Below are positions 23,773 to 32,028 of a DNA stretch of 64,000 nt, in pieces. A program made the translations under genes and the position numbers. The DNA is from Formosa sp030427735 (lineage in GTDB: Bacteria; Bacteroidota; Bacteroidia; Flavobacteriales; Flavobacteriaceae): assembly GCF_051200825.1 (NCBI RefSeq), contig NZ_CP195158.1, positions 1,674,001-1,738,000 on the forward strand. The letters run 5' to 3'. Under the pieces are notes generated by a model. It did no database searches and was not told where the DNA came from. It worked only from the letters and a program-made list of their open reading frames with translations. Position 1 is the first letter of the stretch. Each line of letters opens with the position of its first letter.

Positions 23773-24759
23773 ATGAAAGCAAAACAAAAATACGGTGCTG
23801 GTATCTGGCATTTTGCAACTTATGTAGATCGCTATGCTACCGATGGTTATGGGCCAAGCAGAGGCTTATTGGAAATGATAGATTTAGCAGGGCAAGTTGA
23901 TGATTTATCGGTAGTAGATATTAATTATCCGTTTGTTGATAAAAGTTTAGGATTAGATGATGTAGAAAAAGCATTGCAACGAAATAATTTATCGGTTATT
24001 GGTATTACTCCAGAAATTTACACACGTCAGTTTTCTAAAGGTGCATTCACCAATCCAGATCCGGGCATTCGTAAGTTGGCCAACGAGATGGTAAACGATG
24101 CCGCTAATGTGGTACGTAGATTTAATGCAAATTATGTAAAGCTTTGGCCGGGGCAAGATGGTTGGGACTATCCGTTTCAAGTAGACCATAAAGCTCTTTG
24201 GAAATTAAGTGTAGATGGTATTGCAGAATTAGCAGACCAGAATAAAGATTTAAATTTTGTTATAGAATATAAGCCACGCGAGCCAAGAGCGCATATGAGT
24301 TACGATAGTGTAGCCAGAACCTTGTTGGCTATCGAAAAGATGGGCTTGCCTAATGTTGGGATTTTACTTGATTTCGGGCATTCGCTTTATGGTGGTGAGT
24401 CGCCTGCCGATGCGGCACAATTAGCTATCGATTACGGTCGCCTTTTTGGTATGGATGTTAATGATAATTTCAGAAGTTGGGACGACGATCTTATTGCAGG
24501 TTCGGTACATCCAATAGAATTATTCGAGTTCTTTTATACTTTAAGAAAAAACAATTGGGAAGGCGTTTGGCAGCTCGATCAGTTCCCGTTTAGGGAGGAT
24601 CCTGTTGCAACGGCCAATAGTGCTATCGGATTTTTAAAAACCATAGAGCGCGCTTTAGATAAATTAGATTTTGAAGCCTTGCAGGATGCGCAAAACCGAC
24701 AAGATGCGGTTACCGCTTTAAACATTGCTCGCGAAGCACTGTTTTCTTCATATAAATAA
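23773..24759 (+). CDS. Xylose isomerase-like TIM-barrel sugar isomerase (candidate D-apiose isomerase, ApsI)
   Basis: This is a 328-residue protein with no signal peptide. It has the AP endonuclease 2/xylose isomerase-like barrel: GAGIWHFATYVDRYATDGYG, VDINYPF, KLWPGQDGWDYPFQVD near residue 120, FVIEYKPREPRAHMSYDS (metal Glu), VGILLDFGHSLYGGESP (Asp, His) and the C-terminal WQLDQFPFREDP. Together these give the Glu-Asp-His-Asp/Glu metal set of the family. With the downstream split transketolase and FGGY kinase the gene order matches the non-oxidative D-apiose pathway, in which ApsI converts D-apiose to D-apulose. L-rhamnose or other ketose isomerases of this fold are alternatives. Confidence 0.8.
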   Translation: MKAKQKYGAGIWHFATYVDRYATDGYGPSRGLLEMIDLAGQVDDLSVVDINYPFVDKSLGLDDVEKALQRNNLSVIGITPEIYTRQFSKGAFTNPDPGIRKLANEMVNDAANVVRRFNANYVKLWPGQDGWDYPFQVDHKALWKLSVDGIAELADQNKDLNFVIEYKPREPRAHMSYDSVARTLLAIEKMGLPNVGILLDFGHSLYGGESPADAAQLAIDYGRLFGMDVNDNFRSWDDDLIAGSVHPIELFEFFYTLRKNNWEGVWQLDQFPFREDPVATANSAIGFLKTIERALDKLDFEALQDAQNRQDAVTALNIAREALFSSYK

Positions 24760-24772
24760 TAAAAAACAAAAA

Positions 24773-25597
24773 ATGGAAAATAAAGACATACAATTAAAAT
24801 CCATTTTTCTTAGGAAACAACTATTAAAATATATTTATAAGGCGAAAGCAGGCCATACTGGTGGTAGTTTGTCTTGTGTAGATATTTTAAACGTGTTGTA
24901 CAATCGTGTGCTTAATGTCGATCCGCTTCACTTTAACAACCCAGACCGCGACAGGTATATACAAAGTAAAGGGCATTGTGTAGAAGCTCTTTTTGTAACG
25001 ATGGCCGATCGTGGTTTTTTTCCGGAATCAGATTTAGAAACTCTATGTGCTTACCAATCGCATTATATTGGTCACCCTACAAAAAAAGTACATGGTGTCG
25101 AGCAGAATACTGGAGCTTTAGGGCATGGTTTACCTATTTGTGTAGGCGAAGCTATTGCTGCAAAACTAGATGAGAAACCGTATAGAGTATTTACCTTATT
25201 AGGCGACGGCGAATTGCCAGAAGGTTCTAATTGGGAAGCATTCTTAGCGGCTTCGCAGTATGGTTTAGATAATTTGTATGCCATTTTAGACTACAATAAA
25301 CAGCAGATAACAGGCGATAATAGTCAGGTGTTAAATACAGCACCTGTTAAAGACAAATTAGAAGCTTTTGGCTGGGCAGTTAAAGAAATTGATGGCCATA
25401 ACACAGCAGAAATAGAGCAGGCCTTAAATAGCGGTCCTTTCGAAAAAGGTAAGCCCAATTTTATTATAGCGCATACTATTAAAGGCAAAGGAATAAGCTA
25501 TATGGAACGCAATATAAAATGGCATCATGGAGTGCCTAATCCGGAGCAATATCAGCAAGCGTTAAATGAATTAGAGGAAGCAGAAGCATTAATCTAA
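24773..25597 (+). CDS. Transketolase, N-terminal (TPP-binding) subunit (candidate ApsA)
   Basis: I start at ATG 24773 (MENKDIQLKS), 13 bp after the isomerase stop; a TTG at 24725 would overlap the isomerase. The 274-residue chain has the thiamine diphosphate motif GDGELPEGSNWEAFLAASQYG ending in DYN, split here by length, plus KAGHTGGSLSCVDIL, SKGHCVEALF and GALGHGLPICVGEA. It corresponds only to the N-terminal half of transketolase; the other half is the next gene, 10 bp on. Split transketolases occur in several sugar pathways; in the apiose route ApsAB cleaves D-apulose 4-phosphate and transfers the two-carbon unit. Confidence 0.88.
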   Translation: MENKDIQLKSIFLRKQLLKYIYKAKAGHTGGSLSCVDILNVLYNRVLNVDPLHFNNPDRDRYIQSKGHCVEALFVTMADRGFFPESDLETLCAYQSHYIGHPTKKVHGVEQNTGALGHGLPICVGEAIAAKLDEKPYRVFTLLGDGELPEGSNWEAFLAASQYGLDNLYAILDYNKQQITGDNSQVLNTAPVKDKLEAFGWAVKEIDGHNTAEIEQALNSGPFEKGKPNFIIAHTIKGKGISYMERNIKWHHGVPNPEQYQQALNELEEAEALI

Positions 25598-25607
25598 AAG
25601 ATGAGGT

Positions 25608-26579
25608 ATGGAATTAGATAAAATTGAAGAAAAAGATTTAAAAATGGGGGCTGCTAATCAGGTTGTGTTTTCAGAAACGCTTCAGGAACTAGCAGCTAAC
25701 GACCGACAAATTATTGCGGTAACAAGCGATTCTAGAGGCTCTGGAAAATTAGTACCTTTTGGAGAACAGTTTCCAAAACAAATTGTAGAAGTCGGTATCG
25801 CCGAACAAAATTTAGTTGGTGTAGCTGCAGGATTGGCGTCGGCTGGTAAAAAAGCATTTGCCGTATCGCCAGCTTGTTTTTTAAGTGCACGTGCTTTAGA
25901 ACAAATTAAAAACGACGTTTGTTATTCCGATAACCCTGTAACGCTCGTCGGTATTAGTGCAGGTGTTAGTTACGGAGCGTTAGGAACAACACATCACAGT
26001 TTACACGATTTTGGTGTATTAAGAGCAATTAACAATGTAATTATTCTGGCACCCGCCGATAATTTCGAAACGGAGCAAGCTGTGCGTTTTGCAGCAGAAT
26101 CGAAAGTGCCTGTATATATGAGAATTGGTAAAAAAGCAATGCCGTTTTTAAGTGATACTACGCAAGATTTTGAAGTTGGTAAAGGAAGAATTGTTAAAGA
26201 AGGTAGCGACATAACCCTTATTGCTACTGGCGAAACAGTATATCCAGCATTAAAGGCAGCGCTTGTACTAAAAGAAAAGCATCAAGTAAATGCAGCAGTA
26301 GTAAGCATGCATACCATAAAACCTTTAGATACAGCTTTATTAGATGAGTTAGCTACAAATGGCAAACCTATTATTACGGTAGAAGAGCATATGGTAAATG
26401 GAGGTCTGGGCGAATCTTGTGCGTCTTATTTATTTCAGAAAGCCGCGAGGAATCCATTCAAAATTATGGGGATTCCCGACGAATATACAGTTACAGGTTC
26501 TCAAATAGAGATTTTTAATCATTACGGTATATCGCAAGACGGTATACTAAACGAGGCTAAAACATTATTAGAACTCTAG
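25608..26579 (+). CDS. Transketolase, C-terminal (Pyr plus C-terminal domain) subunit (candidate ApsB)
   Basis: This is a 323-residue partner of the preceding chain. The Pyr domain has IVEVGIAEQNLVGVAAGLASAGKKAFAVSP broken by the invariant Glu in GIAEQNLVG near residue 64, SYGALGTTHHSLHDFGVLRAI and the phosphate-binding region, and the C-terminal domain has ITVEEHMVNGGLGESCAS near 258. Both halves are needed for an active site. A 162-bp gap with three hairpins separates it from the kinase gene, so the kinase level may be set separately. Confidence 0.88.
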   Translation: MELDKIEEKDLKMGAANQVVFSETLQELAANDRQIIAVTSDSRGSGKLVPFGEQFPKQIVEVGIAEQNLVGVAAGLASAGKKAFAVSPACFLSARALEQIKNDVCYSDNPVTLVGISAGVSYGALGTTHHSLHDFGVLRAINNVIILAPADNFETEQAVRFAAESKVPVYMRIGKKAMPFLSDTTQDFEVGKGRIVKEGSDITLIATGETVYPALKAALVLKEKHQVNAAVVSMHTIKPLDTALLDELATNGKPIITVEEHMVNGGLGESCASYLFQKAARNPFKIMGIPDEYTVTGSQIEIFNHYGISQDGILNEAKTLLEL

Positions 26580-26605
26580 TCAAGTAATTGTTAGAGTTTA
26601 TATTC

Positions 26606-26711
26606 TTAGCACAATACAGTAAACGCGTTGTGCGCTAACTAAATTTCTTCTGGTTTAGTTCAAATAATAACCAAAGCATTGTCAGTTAAATCTATGTTGG
26701 CAATGTTTTGG
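26606..26711. repeat. Three consecutive hairpins between the transketolase and kinase genes
   Basis: TTAGCACAA/TTGTGCGCTAA (26606-26638), AACTAAA/TTTAGTT (26637-26660) and CCAAAGCATTG/CAATGTTTTGG (26671-26711) fill most of the gap. None is followed by a T-tract, so a classical terminator is unlikely; RNA processing or stability control is possible. Confidence 0.5.
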
Positions 26712-26740
26712 TAAAATCATCGGGAGGTCAACGAATACTT

Positions 26741-28234
26741 ATGGAAAAATCTTACATATTAGCAATAGACCAAGGTACGAGTGGTACTAAGGCTATTATT
26801 TTTGATGAGAACGGACAGTTAATTGTTAAAGCTACTGCCCATCTGCAATCGCTTTATCCAAAAGAAGGCTTTGTAGAGCAGTGTCCTGAAGCCATTTATC
26901 AATCTGTTATTGAAGCTGTAGATAAATGTGTAACGCTGTTTGAGGTTGAACATCCTGGCGAAAAACATCGTATTGTATCTTGTGGAATTTCTAACCAAAG
27001 AGAGACTTTTGTGTTGTGGGATGCTAACGGAAAGCCATTGCACAATGCATTGGTTTGGCAATGTAAACGCTCTGTAGCTGTTTGCGAGCGCTTAAAAGCA
27101 TCTAATTTGGAAGCAGTTGTACACGAGCGTACCGGCTTAACAATAGATCCTTATTTTTCGGCATCTAAAGCCATCTGGCTATACGAAAATGTGCAGGATA
27201 TTACTCACGCTATCGATTCTGGAAATGCTTATTTTGGGACTGTAGATACTTGGTTGCTCTATAAATTGACTAACGGACAAAGTTTTAAAACCGACCATAC
27301 AAACGCCTCCAGAACTTTATTTTTTAATATTTATGATTTAAAATGGGACGATACGCTTTTAGAAGCTTTTAATTTATCGAAATTGAAGTTGCCAGAAGTT
27401 ACGTTTTCTTCAGATCAATTTGGGACAAGTGCGTTTAATGGTATTTTCGATTCACCTATTCCAATCACAGGAGTTATAGGTGATTCTCAGGCCGCCTTTT
27501 TTGGTGAAGAATGTTTTGAGCCTGGTATGGCTAAAGCAACATTAGGCACAGGGTCCTCGATTTTGTGGAATGTCGACCAGGTTAATACCACTTCAGATAA
27601 TAAGCAAATCACCACCATAGGTTGGAGTTTAGAAGGTCAAGTGAATTATGGGGTAGAAGGCATTATTGTTAGTTGTGGGGCGACTTTAGAATGGTTAAAA
27701 AATCAGTTAGAGCTTTTTGAGTCCCATAGCGATATCGAACGTTTGGCAACTTCTATAGATAGCAATCAGGGTGTGTATTTAGTACCCGCATTCAGTGGTA
27801 TGGGCGCTCCGTATTGGCAACAACATTGGCGCGCTTCTGTGCATGGCATTACGTTTAAAACAACTAAAGCCCATTTTGTAAGGGCAGGTCTGGAGGCTAT
27901 TGCTTATCAACTAAAAGATGTTATTACAGATATTGAAACTCAAACCGCATCATCTTTAAAAGAATTAAAGGTAAATGGAGGCATTACCGCCAATGGGTTT
28001 TTAATGCAGTTTATAGCAGATGTCTTGCAAAAACCTGTGGTTAACATGGGCATGCCAGACGTATCGGCTTGGGGAGCAGCAGCCATCGCTGGCTTAGGGT
28101 GTAAGTTGTGGACTAATCTTAAAACTTTACCCAAGTTTCCTTCAGCAGCCATACAAAGTTATGTGCCTTCTGGTAGGACATTAGAACAAGATTATCTCCA
28201 GTGGCAAGATATTCTGAAGCGAAAAGTGCATTAA
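26741..28234 (+). CDS. FGGY-family carbohydrate kinase (candidate D-apulose kinase, ApsK)
   Basis: I start at ATG 26741 (MEKSYILAIDQGTSGTKAIIF), which is the standard opening; a TTG 33 bp upstream is less likely. The 497-residue protein has the phosphate-1 loop AIDQGTSGTKA, CGISNQRETFVLWD near residue 84, WQCKRS, the catalytic region GVIGDSQAAFFGEECFEPG near 248 (base Asp), and LGTGSSILWNV and KVNGGITANGFLMQFIADVL in the C-terminal ATPase domain. It resembles glycerol kinase (GISNQRE, GDSQAA), but no glpF or glpD is nearby. The context supports phosphorylation of D-apulose. Glycerol kinase remains the main alternative. Confidence 0.82.
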   Translation: MEKSYILAIDQGTSGTKAIIFDENGQLIVKATAHLQSLYPKEGFVEQCPEAIYQSVIEAVDKCVTLFEVEHPGEKHRIVSCGISNQRETFVLWDANGKPLHNALVWQCKRSVAVCERLKASNLEAVVHERTGLTIDPYFSASKAIWLYENVQDITHAIDSGNAYFGTVDTWLLYKLTNGQSFKTDHTNASRTLFFNIYDLKWDDTLLEAFNLSKLKLPEVTFSSDQFGTSAFNGIFDSPIPITGVIGDSQAAFFGEECFEPGMAKATLGTGSSILWNVDQVNTTSDNKQITTIGWSLEGQVNYGVEGIIVSCGATLEWLKNQLELFESHSDIERLATSIDSNQGVYLVPAFSGMGAPYWQQHWRASVHGITFKTTKAHFVRAGLEAIAYQLKDVITDIETQTASSLKELKVNGGITANGFLMQFIADVLQKPVVNMGMPDVSAWGAAAIAGLGCKLWTNLKTLPKFPSAAIQSYVPSGRTLEQDYLQWQDILKRKVH

Positions 28235-28265
28235 TTTATTTTAAAATTGGTATTTAATTTAACAG

Positions 28266-28280
28266 TGTAATCGATTGCAT
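28266..28280. promoter_or_regulatory. LacI-type operator TGTAATCGATTGCAT
   Basis: The site has the perfect palindromic core AATCGATT and matches the sites at 43650, 43739 and 45080 near the lacI gene. It overlaps the -33 TTG (28275-28277) of the promoter for the LamG/pectate lyase genes, the classic place for a repressor. Confidence 0.65.
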
Positions 28281-28304
28281 TTGTGCTTTGAATTTGTATA
28301 TTTA
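28275..28304 (+). promoter_or_regulatory. Bacteroidota-type promoter for the LamG/pectinase cluster
   Basis: TTG (28275-28277), 19 bp spacer, TATATTTA (28297-28304), close to the TTG-N19-TAnnTTTG consensus. The LamG gene starts 36 bp on. Confidence 0.55.
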
Positions 28305-28339
28305 GCAATTTTAATGTGAAAAAATTATCAATTTAAAAA

Positions 28340-29092
28340 ATGATGCTGCCAAAACTGAATAGCGCTGTCATATTTGGGAGGAACTATAAAACCAGATGTA
28401 ATGAAAGACCTCATTATGCTCGTTTGTTAGGTCTCATTTTGGTTATGAGTGTTCAATTGGGTTATTCGCAAGCAGCATTAAAAACAAAAGCCGTTACATG
28501 GCAAATTTCAGAATTATTAGCTGAAGGTGTCATGTCAAGCTCCATTTCTGGTCAGCCTACTGTAGTGGCATCGCCATTTGGCAAAGCAGTACATTTTAAC
28601 GGTATAGATGATGCCTTGTTTTTAGATGCCATGCCGTTAAAAGGATTGACATCGTTTACAATAGAAATGATTTTTAGCCCTGATGCCGATGGTGATTTCG
28701 AGCAGCGCATACTACATATAGGTGAAGTATCTGATGATCGGATGCTACTAGAAATTCGAAATGAAAATGCCCAATGGTATTTTGATGGATTTGTAAAATC
28801 TAAACACGAAAAAAAGGCGCTTATAGACGAGCGTTTGCAACATACTACCCAAGCTTGGTATCATGTAGCACTTGTTGTTACTCCCAATAGTTTGTCTACT
28901 TATGTAAATGGCAAGCAAGAGTTAACAGAAGCGTTTCATTTTTCGCCTATCCAAACGGGCCAAACGTCTGTGGGCGTACGATTAAATAAAAAATCATGGT
29001 TTAAAGGCAGTATTTACAGCATTACCATAAGTCCAGATGTTTTAGACAGTTCAGCATTTAATTTGCCTTTGGCTATAACATCACCTAACTAA
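28340..29092 (+). CDS. Secreted LamG/concanavalin A-like domain protein
   Basis: This is a 250-residue protein. A late signal peptide is visible (LLGLILVMSVQLGYSQA, residues ~30-46) after a basic stretch. The rest is a single LamG-type jelly roll: VHFNGIDDALFLD near residue 90, TIEMIFSP, AWYHVALVV, YVNGKQELTEAF and a final FKGSIYSITISPD. Such domains bind sugars and appear next to pectinases in Flavobacteriia. It is the first gene of the pectinase cluster, 28 bp before the pectate lyase, and the operator and promoter sit just upstream. Whether it only binds or also cleaves pectin is not shown. Confidence 0.8.
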   Translation: MMLPKLNSAVIFGRNYKTRCNERPHYARLLGLILVMSVQLGYSQAALKTKAVTWQISELLAEGVMSSSISGQPTVVASPFGKAVHFNGIDDALFLDAMPLKGLTSFTIEMIFSPDADGDFEQRILHIGEVSDDRMLLEIRNENAQWYFDGFVKSKHEKKALIDERLQHTTQAWYHVALVVTPNSLSTYVNGKQELTEAFHFSPIQTGQTSVGVRLNKKSWFKGSIYSITISPDVLDSSAFNLPLAITSPN

Positions 29093-29120
29093 TTAATAGT
29101 AACTAAATTATTAACCGAAA

Positions 29121-31916
29121 ATGAGTTTTAATTATTTTAAACAACACAATCCAAAACGAATCAAACAATTAGTTACAGCCCTTGGGGTTGTTGGTTTGTT
29201 TTCGGCAACACAACTTCATGCACAAAATCCTGTAGTGAAAATGGATTTCGATCAACCAGGACGTCCTAGTTCCGAAGTAAATCAAATAGGGTACACGTCG
29301 TGGCTTTTGTCGGGCGGAGATTCTAGCAGTAAAACAGAAAATGGTATTACATTTACCGTATCCAGAATAGGCGATAAAGGTCGCGAATTGGGATCTAGCT
29401 GGTATAAAACAGGAATACAGGCATCTGAAGACGGTAAGTTAGTTAACGATGGTATTACGGTTAAAGATGGAAACGCCGATGAAGGCGGGCAGATTGAATT
29501 CCGTTTAAGCGGATTGGCAGCTGGAGAACATTCGTTATTGGTATTTTTAAATCAGACTTCAAGCGATACGTATACTTATAGCCCAATAGATGTGTTGGTA
29601 AATAATAATTTGGAGTATGATGATGTTGTTCCTACGGTGCGTGCAGCAACATCGGCAGAGGCAAAATCGGTGTATTTAAAGTTTGTAGCCGAAGCGAATG
29701 AAGATGTTGTAATTACATTTTCAGCCGAGCTTTCTGGAAGTGAAGATGTTAAAAACGTGATGATTAATGGTTTTGAGTTAAATACACCTAATATTTTTTA
29801 TCAGGCTAAAGACCCTATACCAAGTCATAATAACGAACATGTAGAATTGAGTTCTGAAGGGGTACTTTTACAATGGACGCCTACCGAATCGGCTTTGTCC
29901 CAGCAAATTTATTTTGGAATGGATGCCGACGAAGTTGCCAATGCAACTATAGAATCTAGTAGTTATATGGGGAGTCAAGATCCTTCAAATTCGTCTTACC
30001 AATTAAACGGATTATACACTGGCGATACTTATTATTGGAGAGTCGATCAAGTTTTGGCAGATAACGACATTGTTAAAGGTAATGTGTGGCGATTCAGACC
30101 TGCACAATTGGCCTTTCCTGGCGCCGAAGGTTATGGTCGTTTTGCACGTGGTGGTCGTGGCGGAAAAGTAGTTTATGTTACTAATTTAAACGACAGTGGC
30201 CCTGGAAGTTTACGCGCTGCTGTAACTAACGATATCGGGCCAAGAACTATTGCTTTTAATGTATCTGGAGTTATAGAACTGCAGTCGCGTTTAGTGTTGA
30301 GTCAGCCTTATGTTACCGTTGCAGGACAAACAGCACCAGGCAAAGGAATTACCATAAAATCGGCACCGTTTGGTATTACAGGTAACGACGCCATAGTTCA
30401 GCATGTGAGAGTGCGATTGGGAGGCGGAAGAACTTTTGACGGTATGGGCTTAACAGGAGCCGACCACAGTATTATAGATCATTGTTCTATTAGTTGGACG
30501 ATAGACGAATCGTTTAGCTCGCGTGGTGGTAAAAACATTACGTTACAGCGTACCCTAATTTCTGAAGCTTTAAATGCTGCAGGACACCAAAATTATCCAC
30601 AAGGTACAGAGCATGGTTATGCGGCGACTATCGGTGGCGATATAGGTAGTTTTCATCATAATTTATTAGCACATAACTACGGAAGAAACTGGAGCCTTGG
30701 TGGTGGTTTAGACGGTAGTGGTTATTATGCCGGATTAATGGATATCACTAATAATGTTGTTTATAATTGGGGCTCTAGAACTACCGATGGCGGTACAAAA
30801 GAGGTTAATTTTGTGAATAATTATTACAAACCAGGAGCAGGTTCTAAACTGTTTTATGCATTTACTGCCGAGCACGAAAATGTAGGTATGGGCATGCAAC
30901 GTTGTTATTTTGATGGTAACGTAATGCCTGGATATTTTGATGAATCAAGTCAGGAGAAAGGCCGACGTACACGATATACTAATGGAGCTACCGAGCAGTA
31001 CGAAACGTTTGTAGACGAACCTTTTTTTCCTTCGTATGTAACAACACAGTCTGCTACACATGCATATAAAATTGTTTTATCGGATGTTGGGTGTAATCAA
31101 CCTATTTTCGATGATCACGATCAGCGTATCATTACAGAAACATTAACCGGAACATATACATACACCGGAAGCGTTACAGGAAAGCCAGGGTTTCCAGACG
31201 ATGAGTCGGATGTTGGGGGCTACGAAGATTATCCGGAAGTAAGCAGAAGCTCATCTTGGGATAGTGATTTAGACGGATTACCAAACTGGTGGGAAGAGGT
31301 TATTGGAACGAATGTAAATTCAGCTTCTGGCGATTTCTCCGATGCCAATGCCGATACTAATGGCGATGGGTATACTAATTTAGATAGGTATTTACAATGG
31401 ATGTCTAAACCGCATTTTGAGTCGGAAATTGGTCAAGCGATTAGCATCGATTTAAAAGCGTTATCCAGAGGGTTTGAAGCTGCACCTAGTTACACTATTT
31501 CTGATGTAGAAAATGGTTCGGTAACATTGGCCGATCACATCGCTACATTTACGCCAGAAACAAAAGGTATTGCGGCCTTTAACTTTACCGTTACCGATGC
31601 CGAAGGTGATAGCATGACACGTACAATAAACGTCCTTAGTGGTTATAAATCACTTTCTGTAGATTCTAAAAAAGTATCTGATTTTAAAGTCTGGCCAATT
31701 CCAAACACAGGAACTTTTTCTGTAAAAACCAATCAAACCATGGCAGATGCCGAGTATACGGTTTACGATTTATTAGGAAAAGCTATCGCAAACGGAACGT
31801 TCCAAGGGCAAACAACCCAAGAGATTACCATCAATGCGCATGGGGTATTTATTTTACAAATTCGAGATGCAGCTAGCAAACAGGTGGTTCACCTTCAAAA
31901 AATAATAGTAGAATAA
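29121..31916 (+). CDS. Secreted multidomain pectate lyase (PL1-type) with type IX secretion tail
   Basis: This is a 931-residue protein. A signal peptide (LVTALGVVGLFSATQLHAQ) is followed by a beta-rich module (about 30-230), a fibronectin-III-like segment (DPIPSHNNEHVELSSEG), then the lyase beta-helix from residue 330: AFPGAEGYGRFARGGRGG, IAFNVSGVIEL, VTVAGQTAPGKG, ADHSIIDHCSISWTIDES, NNVVYNWGSR. A calcium-binding type motif DANADTNGDGYTNLDRYL is near 740. The C-terminus (856-931, VWPIPNTGTFSVKT ... KIIVE) is a T9SS sorting domain, so the enzyme is exported and anchored or released. It cleaves polygalacturonate backbone by beta-elimination. Confidence 0.9.
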   Translation: MSFNYFKQHNPKRIKQLVTALGVVGLFSATQLHAQNPVVKMDFDQPGRPSSEVNQIGYTSWLLSGGDSSSKTENGITFTVSRIGDKGRELGSSWYKTGIQASEDGKLVNDGITVKDGNADEGGQIEFRLSGLAAGEHSLLVFLNQTSSDTYTYSPIDVLVNNNLEYDDVVPTVRAATSAEAKSVYLKFVAEANEDVVITFSAELSGSEDVKNVMINGFELNTPNIFYQAKDPIPSHNNEHVELSSEGVLLQWTPTESALSQQIYFGMDADEVANATIESSSYMGSQDPSNSSYQLNGLYTGDTYYWRVDQVLADNDIVKGNVWRFRPAQLAFPGAEGYGRFARGGRGGKVVYVTNLNDSGPGSLRAAVTNDIGPRTIAFNVSGVIELQSRLVLSQPYVTVAGQTAPGKGITIKSAPFGITGNDAIVQHVRVRLGGGRTFDGMGLTGADHSIIDHCSISWTIDESFSSRGGKNITLQRTLISEALNAAGHQNYPQGTEHGYAATIGGDIGSFHHNLLAHNYGRNWSLGGGLDGSGYYAGLMDITNNVVYNWGSRTTDGGTKEVNFVNNYYKPGAGSKLFYAFTAEHENVGMGMQRCYFDGNVMPGYFDESSQEKGRRTRYTNGATEQYETFVDEPFFPSYVTTQSATHAYKIVLSDVGCNQPIFDDHDQRIITETLTGTYTYTGSVTGKPGFPDDESDVGGYEDYPEVSRSSSWDSDLDGLPNWWEEVIGTNVNSASGDFSDANADTNGDGYTNLDRYLQWMSKPHFESEIGQAISIDLKALSRGFEAAPSYTISDVENGSVTLADHIATFTPETKGIAAFNFTVTDAEGDSMTRTINVLSGYKSLSVDSKKVSDFKVWPIPNTGTFSVKTNQTMADAEYTVYDLLGKAIANGTFQGQTTQEITINAHGVFILQIRDAASKQVVHLQKIIVE

Positions 31917-32028
31917 TCAGATATACTTAAAAAGATGCATGGGTAAATTGGTATTGATGAGATACAAAGATTTTTGTGGTCATTATTTCAGTTTATCCAT
32001 CCATCAAATCCCAAAGCAGAAATTTATT

